From Candidatus Bipolaricaulota bacterium (GTDB taxonomy: Bacteria; Bipolaricaulota; Bipolaricaulia; Bipolaricaulales; Bipolaricaulaceae): a stretch of 12,220 nucleotides of DNA. The notes under the pieces were generated by a model, which was given only the letters and a program-made list of their open reading frames with translations, was not told where the DNA came from and ran no database searches. The DNA lies in the NCBI GenBank assembly GCA_021159405.1, contig JAGGRX010000144.1:1-12220 (forward strand), in the 5' to 3' direction. Below are positions 1 through 5,267 of the stretch, piece by piece. Numbering within the stretch: the stretch's first letter is position 1; every line of letters starts with the position of its first letter. The position numbers and the translations under genes were made by a program.

Positions 1-109
1 TTCTCACAGTATCCCAACCTTCTCTTAACCGAAAAGACTTTGAGCAACAAGCTCTATAGTTCAGCGGTTTTTGACCCCGGCTTCCCATGGCAAGGGCATT
101 TCCGCTGCC

Positions 110-654
110 TTATCCTTGCTGAACTGTAGAAGATCGGTCAAACAATCTTACCTCCTCACCTACGGCTCCATTTACCATTATTGGTCGGGATAAACTTATC
201 TGCTCCACTCCCCATTCATAACCCGGAGGGGCAAATTCCCGAGATAGGGTTATATAAATTGTGCGAGCAGTATTTATGTTGCCCACTCTAAATTTAAATA
301 CCTCGCGGTTGGAATCTGAGGTCGCCTCCCTCCTGGCATTGGCAAGTTCTGAAATCCTGTAATCAAAAATTGCTGTAGGCCCATAATCAAATCTGAAAAA
401 GTCCCGCCAGAGGTATTTCTCCTGTTCATAAGATTTAATTGCAATTTGTAGAGATTAATTATACCCTGATAGGTCTGGAGTAAAGAAGGGTCCCATACAT
501 TTATCATAGGGAAAGTCAAACAGAATTCCCACACCACTGAGGTCCAGCGGAGGTTCATCGGCTACAAAGTCCTCACTGCCATAATATGCCCTTGTGAAAA
601 ACCAGCCTGGTATTTATCAGTAGAGATGGCAAAAAATAAACCTTCTATTTTCAA
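110..654 (-). pseudogene. Relic of an unrecognised AT-rich protein gene (frameshift plus internal stop)
   Basis: I do not recognise the family. Reading starts at a TTG (652-654), preceded by GGAAAG with a 6-nt spacer, and runs LKIEGLFFAISTDKYQAG. It then hits a frame change at the five-base T run (plus 597-601). In the next frame a coherent protein continues (FFTRAYYGSEDFVADEPPLD and onward) to SGYN, where a TAA (455-457) interrupts it. The same frame resumes with SLQIAIKSYEQEKYLWRDFF and stays open to a TAA at 110-112. Restoring one T gives exactly 182 codons including the terminal stop. The composition is rich in aromatic and acidic residues like a real soluble protein, with no obvious membrane segment or signal peptide. 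The row 421-480 has 20 G/C of 60, far below the neighbours, which suggests transferred DNA now decaying. The T-run change could be a sequencing error, but the internal TAA would remain. Confidence 0.6.
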
Positions 655-835
655 TTACATCTTTCCATCATCTCCATATCTACTTAAATGGAACTAGAGA
701 TAACCAATCCCGCTGAAATCCTCTCCTTTCTTCACCTTAATTAGGAATTTTGCCTCTCTTTAGGGCCGCCGAAGATGGCTCGGGATAGCCTTCGGACAGG
801 GGCGGTCCGGCTGTTGTCCCGATCAACTGCATCGC
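655..835. other. Intergenic stretch between nadE and the relic gene, with a small hairpin
   Basis: No credible gene is visible. AT-rich DNA passes into GC-rich DNA at about 750-770. Positions 769-774 (CCGAAG) and 790-795 (CTTCGG) form a perfect 6-bp inverted repeat, with GCT/AGC able to extend the pairing inside the loop. It lies about 40 bp downstream of the nadE stop, so it may mark the transcript 3' end. No T run follows it on the minus strand, so I do not call an intrinsic terminator. Confidence 0.35.
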
Positions 836-2473
836 TTAATGGGGGAAGCGGTTGGTGATCGGCCAGCGCCTCCCCATCCCGAACGCCTTGGGCGACACTT
901 TTATCACTAGGGGGAGCTGAGCTCGCTTGTACTCGGAGCGATGTAGCCGGGCCAAGGCCTCAGCGGTCAGTTCCTTTCCGAACCTCTCCTTCAGCTCCTC
1001 CCAGGGCCGGTTCTCCACTATCAGGGCGGAGATGAGTGGGTCCAAGTGCTCGTATGGGGGAAGGTCCTGATCGTCACGCTGATCCGGCCTGAGTTCGGCT
1101 GAGGGAGGCCGGGTCAGGGTTCCCTCCGGGATCACGGGCCGGCCAGCCGCCTCGTTGATGTAGCGGGCGAGCTCGTAGACCTCGGTCTTAAGGAGGTCCC
1201 CGATGGGGGCCAATGCCCCCACCGTATCCCCATACAGGGTGTTGTAACCCATGGCGATCTCCGATTTGTTCCCCGGGCACAGGACCACGTGGCCGGTGGC
1301 ATTGGATAAAGTCATGAGGACCAGTCCCCTGATCCGGGCCTGGAGGTTTTCCGCCACCACCCCCTGGATGGGCACGTAAGGGGAGAGCAGCCCGGCAAGG
1401 GACTCATACAGCTCTCCGATGGGGATCTCAAGCAGGCGAATCCCCAGCGCCTCGGCCAAGGCCCTAGCCCCATCCTCAGACTCCCGGGAGGTGTAGGGGC
1501 CGGGGAGGAAGGCAGCGAGCACCCGCCCCTTTCCCAGGGCCTGACAGGCCAAGGCGGCCACAACCGCCGAGTCCACCCCTCCGGAGATCCCAACCAAGGC
1601 CCCCTTAAGGCCGTTTTTTTCTATGTAGTCCCGGATCCCAAGCGTGATGGCCCGGTGAACCTCGGCGAGCCCATCCTCCGGCGGGGGCGGGATCGGAGGT
1701 GCGGCGGTGTCAAACACGTAAACGCCCTCCTCGAAGGCCGGGGCGGAGAAGAGGAACGCCCCATCGGGCCGCACGGCAAAGGAGCCTCCGTCGAACACGA
1801 GCCCGTCCTGCCCTCCTACCAGGTTGACGTATACAAGCGGGGCGCCGGCCAGGGCCGCCCAGCGTCTGGCGAGCCGCCTGCGTAGGGCCGGCTTTCCCCG
1901 GAAGTAAGGGGAGGCAGACACGTTGACCAGGAGCCCCACCCCCGCCTCCGCCTGGGCCGCAATCACTCCCCCCTCTTGCCAAAGGTCTTCGCACACGGAA
2001 AGCCCAAGGCGCAGCCCCCGCCACGTATGTACCGAAACCTGCTCTGCCGGGGTGAAGTAACGCTCCTCCTCGAAAACGTCAAAGGAGGGGAGAGCCTTCT
2101 TCCCCTGATATCCAACGATCTCCCCATCCGCGAGGAGAAAGGCCGCGTTGTGCAAGAGCACGTCGCCGCCGAATGCAGCCGCTGAGGGGTCAACTCGGTT
2201 GCCCTCCCGTTTCCCTGCCACGGCCACATGGCCCATCACCACCCCGATCCCATCCGTGGCCTCCACGATCTCCCGAAACGCGTCATCCGCAGCCTCCAGG
2301 AACCCCCGTCGGTGGAGGAGGTCCCGCGGCGGGTAGCCCAAGAGGGCGAGCTCCGGGAAGACGACCAGATCCACCCCTTCCTCCCTGGCCCGGCGGATGG
2401 CAGAGAGGATCTTTTCCCGGTTGCCGGGAATGTCCCCCACCGTTGGGTTGACCTGGGCCACCCCAATCCTCAC
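836..2473 (-). CDS. nadE: Glutamine-dependent NAD+ synthetase
   Basis: This enzyme carries out the last step of NAD biosynthesis in the cytosol: ATP-dependent amidation of deamido-NAD using ammonia from glutamine. It has 545 residues, the usual size for the two-domain glutamine-hydrolysing form. Residues 1-255 are the nitrilase-type glutaminase, with the expected triad of Glu41 (VFPELALLGYPPRD), Lys125 (YQGKKALPSF) and Cys161 (SVCEDLWQ). Residues 270-545 are the synthetase, with the PP-loop SGGVDS at 297-302, PGNKSEIAMGY at 400-410 and GDTVGALAPIGD at 415-426. The start is GTG (2471-2473), which overlaps the upstream methyltransferase stop in GTGA. AAGGAG lies 5 nt upstream, inside that gene, so translational coupling is likely. 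The gene ends in TAA. Having its own glutaminase domain means the enzyme needs no external ammonia. Confidence 0.97.
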   Translation of the reverse strand: MRIGVAQVNPTVGDIPGNREKILSAIRRAREEGVDLVVFPELALLGYPPRDLLHRRGFLEAADDAFREIVEATDGIGVVMGHVAVAGKREGNRVDPSAAAFGGDVLLHNAAFLLADGEIVGYQGKKALPSFDVFEEERYFTPAEQVSVHTWRGLRLGLSVCEDLWQEGGVIAAQAEAGVGLLVNVSASPYFRGKPALRRRLARRWAALAGAPLVYVNLVGGQDGLVFDGGSFAVRPDGAFLFSAPAFEEGVYVFDTAAPPIPPPPEDGLAEVHRAITLGIRDYIEKNGLKGALVGISGGVDSAVVAALACQALGKGRVLAAFLPGPYTSRESEDGARALAEALGIRLLEIPIGELYESLAGLLSPYVPIQGVVAENLQARIRGLVLMTLSNATGHVVLCPGNKSEIAMGYNTLYGDTVGALAPIGDLLKTEVYELARYINEAAGRPVIPEGTLTRPPSAELRPDQRDDQDLPPYEHLDPLISALIVENRPWEELKERFGKELTAEALARLHRSEYKRAQLPLVIKVSPKAFGMGRRWPITNRFPH

Positions 2474-3138
2474 CGGGTCTCCTTGTACACGGCGACGTAA
2501 TAGGTGATCCAGGAGGGGTCGTCGAAGAGGCGCACGTGGGGGGAAAGGCTCTCCCGGCTCCAGGCGAGGAGTCGCTGGGGCTCGTAAGTGAAGTCGGAGG
2601 GCTCGTTGCGGCGTCCCGGAGCCAGGTGCGTGAACACCAAGGCCTCGCGGGCGAAGCGGAACAAGGTAGTGAGAAGCTCTTTCATGTAGGCCTCAGGATC
2701 GTCCCCGATGGGGTATCCGAGGACCGAGATCAGGAACACCACGTCGTAGCTCCCTTCGGGAAAGGGATCGGAGAGGACATCCCTACGCTCGAAGAAGTCC
2801 CCAAAGCGCTTGCGCGCACCCTGCACCATGTTCGCGGACAGATCCACCCCAAGGTAGCTTCGGTAGTCCACCCCCGACTCGTCCAGGAAGCCTTTGAGGT
2901 AACCCAGCCCGCAGCCAACGTCCAGGATGGAGCGTCCCTTGAGGTCGACCAGGGAGGTGGCCCGGGAGAACACGAGCCTTTGCGTCTCGCGGTCCGGGTA
3001 TTCCAGGACCGCCATATCGTCCCCGGAGAGGAGCCGGGCCCGGGCGTCGAAGAAGGCGGCGTAGGCATCCTGGTCGGGAAACCAGCGGGGTTTAACCAGC
3101 GACATCCGCCGAAGAAAAGACCGTGGAAGCTTAACCAT
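2470..3138 (-). CDS. Class I SAM-dependent methyltransferase
   Basis: A 222-residue cytosolic protein with a Rossmann-type methyltransferase fold. Motif I is LDVGCGLGYLKGF (72-84), followed by the acidic end of beta2 at YLGVDLSANM (95-104). A motif II/III-like stretch is FERRDVLSDPFPEGSYDVVF (116-135). The substrate cannot be told from sequence; the family includes small-molecule, ubiquinone-type and RNA enzymes. The extension before residue 20 (VKLPRSFLRRMSLVKPRWF) is basic. I chose the ATG at 3136-3138: no Shine-Dalgarno precedes it, but a -35/-10 pair ends 8 nt upstream, so the mRNA may be leaderless. An ATG 11 codons later (3105) is the alternative. The frame stays open much further upstream, but that part does not look like protein and overlaps other genes. 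The gene overlaps nadE by 4 bp, so the two form an operon. Confidence 0.88.
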   Translation of the reverse strand: MVKLPRSFLRRMSLVKPRWFPDQDAYAAFFDARARLLSGDDMAVLEYPDRETQRLVFSRATSLVDLKGRSILDVGCGLGYLKGFLDESGVDYRSYLGVDLSANMVQGARKRFGDFFERRDVLSDPFPEGSYDVVFLISVLGYPIGDDPEAYMKELLTTLFRFAREALVFTHLAPGRRNEPSDFTYEPQRLLAWSRESLSPHVRLFDDPSWITYYVAVYKETR

Positions 3139-3204
3139 GACATAAGCGTATACACGGCCAGGGCCTAGCTTGTCAAGCATGTCCCCCGTTAGAATGGGTC
3201 GGGC
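3139..3204. promoter_or_regulatory. Compact divergent promoter region with a shared palindromic -35 area
   Basis: On the minus strand TTGACA (complement of 3171-3176) is followed after 18 bp by TATACG (complement of 3147-3152), which ends 8 nt before the methyltransferase ATG. On the plus strand TAGAAT (3190-3195) ends 9 nt before the ATG at 3205. The palindrome CTTGTCAAG (3169-3177) contains the minus -35 and also gives a plus-strand TTGTCA, though only 14 bp from TAGAAT, shorter than ideal. Neither gene has a Shine-Dalgarno, so transcription would start almost at the start codons. Confidence 0.5.
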
Positions 3205-3480
3205 ATGGGGGAAACGAGCTTCAGCGACGTGTGGAGCGTGCTCAAGTGGGTGCTCCTGGTCCTGGCCGCCGGCTTCATCGGCCAGTTCGGCCGCCATGCC
3301 GCCCAACGGCTCCTCGAGCGCCGGCGCCGGGAGCGGGAGGCCCGCCTTTCCCTTGGGCAAATGGCCTTGGAGCAAGAAAAGACAAGGGCCAAGCTCGAGA
3401 AGAAGCGGGCCAAGGCCCAGGCCAAAGCGGAGAAAAAGCGGGTCAAGGCCGAGGCCAAACGGGCCAAGAAAGCACCTTGA
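3205..3480 (+). CDS. Small single-span membrane protein with Lys/Arg/Ala-rich tail
   Basis: I do not recognise this 91-residue protein. Residues 1-14 are polar. Residues 12-28 (VLKWVLLVLAAGFIGQF) form one hydrophobic segment long enough to cross the membrane. The remaining 60 or so residues are a highly charged helix-forming stretch with repeated KKRAKA/EAKRAK-like units, likely an extended helix or coiled coil. The many positive charges after the hydrophobic segment suggest that the tail lies in the cytoplasm, where it could bind nucleic acid, ribosomes or acidic lipids; this is inference. The start ATG lies 9 nt after a TAGAAT box with no Shine-Dalgarno. The gene diverges from the methyltransferase and converges on the kinase gene with a 23-bp gap. 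Low-complexity tails can arise by chance in GC-rich DNA, but the N-terminal hydrophobic helix and promoter support a real gene. Confidence 0.6.
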   Translation: MGETSFSDVWSVLKWVLLVLAAGFIGQFGRHAAQRLLERRRREREARLSLGQMALEQEKTRAKLEKKRAKAQAKAEKKRVKAEAKRAKKAP

Positions 3481-3509
3481 CTCCCTCCCCACAAGAGAAA
3501 GCCTCAAGG
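3475..3509. repeat. Short inverted repeat spanning two convergent stop codons
   Basis: CCTTGA (3475-3480) and TCAAGG (3504-3509) are perfect 6-bp complements, 23 nt apart. Each contains the TGA stop of one convergent gene. It could be a weak bidirectional 3' end, but there is no T run in either direction and the stem is short. Confidence 0.25.
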
Positions 3510-4484
3510 GATCGTGACCCGACCGATCTCCTCCCCGGTGCTGGACAGGCGGAGGCTCCCGAGGCGCAGGGCCTCGGGAGGGACCCCGCCGGGCACGGCC
3601 ACAGTCAGCCCCTCCTCGTCCACCTCGACCACCCGACCCAAGCCAGTGAAGCGTCCATCCCGGAAACAACCCACGAGCAGCCCCGCCAGGTCCCGGGTCT
3701 GCACTAGGTAAAGGGAGGAAAGACGAAGAAAACACTTTGCAGCTGCCACCGACAGGGGTCGGCCTTCGATCACGGCGATCGCCTCGTCGCCGCACCGGCG
3801 GGCCAATACAACTTGGCAGCCCAGCAGCTTGGAGAACTCCTCCGCCGGGATGACTTCCCCCATTCCAAGGAGGCTTCCCTCGATGCGAAGGTCCCCCCAG
3901 GGGAGCTTGACTTCCTCGCCTTGGGCCAGGTACTCCCGGAAGGCGTGCGTTCGGGTCCTGGCCCGGGCCTCGCGATCCTTGCGCCGTACCCCGACGAGGC
4001 GCACACAAACGACCTCAACCCTCGACCGGGGGAGGGAGAAACTAGGGGTCTCATCCCTCTTAAGCAACACCACGAGATCAGGCCTTAGTAGCTCCACCAG
4101 AGCCCCTTTGTACGACCTGCCGGCGGGGCCGGCGACATAGCCGTCGGTGTCCACCAGGGTGGGCCGCTTGGCCCGGCTGGCCATGAGCACGGCCCCGCAG
4201 ACCGCCGGGAGAAGATGCCCTCTGGGCGTGGTATCACCCACGAAGTAACCGTCCCGCATCCCGTGGGCGTACGTGCCCAACGAGATCACGGTGGGAGGTC
4301 CGATGGCCGACTGGCCCAGATCCGCGTCCACTACCTCCCCACCGAGGCGGGCATGCAAAGCCCGGGCCAACGTGGTCTTCCCCGTATCCACGCCGCCGAT
4401 GAGAAGGACCAGGTCCTGGGGATCAACCCGGCCGGCCAGCCGCTCGGCCACCTCCTCGGCCGTGCCCTGACACGCTGCCGCCAA
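3504..4484 (-). CDS. Clp1/Grc3-like polynucleotide 5'-hydroxyl kinase
   Basis: A 326-residue P-loop protein of the Clp1/Grc3/NOL9 type, which uses ATP or GTP to phosphorylate 5'-OH ends of RNA or DNA. The Walker A motif is GGVDTGKTT (30-38). The DADLGQSAIGPPT stretch (53-65) matches the family's D-x-D-x-GQ signature. GDTTPRGH (83-90) and VDTDGYVAGPAGRSYK (111-126) resemble the lid and the N-T-x-GW region. The C-terminal part (about 266-314, LLVGCFRDGRFTGLG to ALRLGSLRL) resembles the accessory domain of archaeal members. The start is TTG (4482-4484), fixed by a near-perfect Shine-Dalgarno, GAGGAGGTGA, ending about 5 nt upstream. A long structured leader precedes it. No RNA ligase or phosphatase partner is visible nearby. 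The substrate is unknown; roles in RNA repair or rRNA processing are inferred from the family. The gene appears to be transcribed alone. Confidence 0.85.
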   Translation of the reverse strand: MAAACQGTAEEVAERLAGRVDPQDLVLLIGGVDTGKTTLARALHARLGGEVVDADLGQSAIGPPTVISLGTYAHGMRDGYFVGDTTPRGHLLPAVCGAVLMASRAKRPTLVDTDGYVAGPAGRSYKGALVELLRPDLVVLLKRDETPSFSLPRSRVEVVCVRLVGVRRKDREARARTRTHAFREYLAQGEEVKLPWGDLRIEGSLLGMGEVIPAEEFSKLLGCQVVLARRCGDEAIAVIEGRPLSVAAAKCFLRLSSLYLVQTRDLAGLLVGCFRDGRFTGLGRVVEVDEEGLTVAVPGGVPPEALRLGSLRLSSTGEEIGRVTIP

Positions 4485-4653
4485 GATGTCACCTCCTCAG
4501 CTTGGGCTTCCTGGGGAATACTTAAAGAGAAGCCTTACATCAAGGTCGAGGTTCGCCTGCGGTCACAGACAAAAAACTCCCTTCCGCCCGGGCTGGGAGG
4601 TGAGGCGTGCGGCGGGATGGGTGGGCACACGGGCGGAAGGGAGAAGGCCCTTT
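4485..4653 (-). promoter_or_regulatory. Structured 5' leader of the kinase gene (possible attenuator or riboswitch)
   Basis: Transcription from the -10 at 4654-4659 would begin near 4647 and give an untranslated leader of roughly 160 nt. It holds a perfect 14-bp hairpin followed by six U, then about 85 nt up to the Shine-Dalgarno GAGGAGGTGA. The hairpin loop contains UCACCUCC (complement of 4596-4603), an exact 8-nt complement of GGAGGUGA in the ribosome site (complement of 4489-4496). The leader could therefore act on termination, on translation, or both. I recognise no known riboswitch class. Confidence 0.5.
4571..4643 (-). terminator. Intrinsic-terminator-like hairpin inside the kinase leader
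   Basis: The arms CTCCCTTCCGCCCG (4577-4590) and CGGGCGGAAGGGAG (4630-4643) are perfect 14-bp inverted repeats with a 39-nt loop. On the minus strand the second arm is directly followed by TTTTTT (complement of 4571-4576). No T run follows on the plus strand, so the polarity is minus. There is no minus-strand gene upstream for it to end, and it lies just downstream of a consensus -10, which favours premature termination (attenuation). The loop is longer than in typical terminators. Confidence 0.6.
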
Positions 4654-4681
4654 ATTATAGCCGCCCCTCAGAGGGCGTCGA
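4654..4681 (-). promoter_or_regulatory. Promoter of the kinase gene
   Basis: TATAAT, a perfect -10, is the complement of 4654-4659. With a 16-bp spacer the upstream hexamer (complement of 4676-4681) is TCGACG, matching TTGACA at 4 of 6 positions. It points away from yjbQ, and the two promoters overlap in this divergent region. Confidence 0.55.
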
Positions 4682-4693
4682 GCCGCAAGCGGG

Positions 4694-4718
4694 TAAAATT
4701 CGGCACCAAGGAGGGAGA
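4694..4718 (+). promoter_or_regulatory. Probable -10 box and Shine-Dalgarno of the yjbQ-like gene
   Basis: TAAAAT (4694-4699) matches the -10 consensus at 5 of 6 positions. No good -35 is visible 16-18 bp upstream. AAGGAGGG (4708-4715) is a strong ribosome site just before the ATG at 4721. The 5' untranslated region would be only about 15 nt. Confidence 0.45.
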
Positions 4719-4720
4719 CG

Positions 4721-5092
4721 ATGTTCAAGGAGATAACGTTCCGCACAAGCGCAAGAGAAGAAGCGGTGGACATCACCGACCAGGTACAAGCGGCCATCGC
4801 CGAAGCCGGGGTGGACGAGGGATTCGTGTTCATCTACGTGCCCCACTCCACGGCCGCGGTAAGCATCCACGCCCGCTTGGAAAAGGACGAGGCTCCACGC
4901 TTGGAGCGGATGCTGGACACTGCTTATCCGGATAAGGACGCGTCCCATACCACCAAGGCGGCGTTCGTGGCCCCCACTGAGGTGGGAATTATCAAGGGCG
5001 GCCGCATGCTCCTCGGGGAGGACCAGCGCATTTACTTCTACGAGTTCGCCGGCCCTGCCACCCGCAAAGTTTATTTGTATGTAGGCTCTTGA
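4721..5092 (+). CDS. yjbQ: YjbQ/UPF0047 family protein
   Basis: A 123-residue cytosolic protein spanning the whole UPF0047 (YjbQ) fold, slightly shorter than the common 130-140. Some members have been reported to have thiamin phosphate synthase activity, but the physiological role is unsettled. The family signatures are VPHSTAAVSI (40-49, usually HT-x-A-x-x-x-NE), SHTTKAAFVAPTEVGIIKGG (75-94, matching the S-H-x-K-x-x-x-x-G stretch) and GRMLLGEDQRIYFYEFAGPA (94-113). Two conserved spots differ. The Asn-Glu usually following the first motif is His-Ala (50-51), and the usual TWQ is EDQ (100-102). These changes may mean altered activity. The start ATG is fixed by AAGGAGGG. Although followed by another plus-strand gene, that gene has its own promoter-like box, so this one may be monocistronic. 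Confidence 0.88.
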   Translation: MFKEITFRTSAREEAVDITDQVQAAIAEAGVDEGFVFIYVPHSTAAVSIHARLEKDEAPRLERMLDTAYPDKDASHTTKAAFVAPTEVGIIKGGRMLLGEDQRIYFYEFAGPATRKVYLYVGS

Positions 5093-5267
5093 GCATGAAA
5101 CCTGCTGGTCCCGCCTGGTGTATAATAGAATGGCGGAGGGGTGGTAGAAACTCGCTCTCGCGTGGGAAGCATCAGGTAATTCGCTGGTAACAGGGCAGGG
5201 ACTGGACTTGTCATACTCCCAAGCGTTGTGAAGCCCTCCCCCAAAGGCGCTTTCGGAGGTGGAGGCG
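5093..5267 (+). promoter_or_regulatory. Intergenic region and leader of the large exported protein gene
   Basis: A perfect TATAAT lies at 5121-5126, preceded by a G/C-rich stretch with no clear -35. A TG directly in front (rather than TG-n) only partly resembles an extended -10. Transcription from it would leave a leader of about 135 nt. GGAGGT (5255-5260), 7 nt before the GTG at 5268, is the ribosome site and decides that start. CCTCC at 5236-5240 could pair with it, but only over 5 bp. Confidence 0.45.

Noticed and set aside
274..558. 94-codon open frame on the minus strand starting MNLRWTSVV
   Set aside because: A neighbouring frame over the same bases gives a more protein-like reading before and after a single stop, so this frame is a shadow. 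Only the short stretch 602-654 of this frame belongs to the relic gene.
3139..4008. Long N-terminal extension of the methyltransferase frame (about 290 codons)
   Set aside because: It overlaps the small plus-strand gene and the kinase gene, is rich in Gly/Pro/Arg typical of GC-rich shadow frames, and lies upstream of a good promoter.
4215..4736. 173-codon plus-strand frame opposite the kinase and its leader
   Set aside because: It runs antisense to a well-supported gene and into the regulatory leader, and shows no recognisable motif.
5236..5260. Pairing of CCTCC with GGAGG of the exported protein's ribosome site
   Set aside because: Only 5 bp in a region full of C and G runs; much weaker than the kinase leader case.
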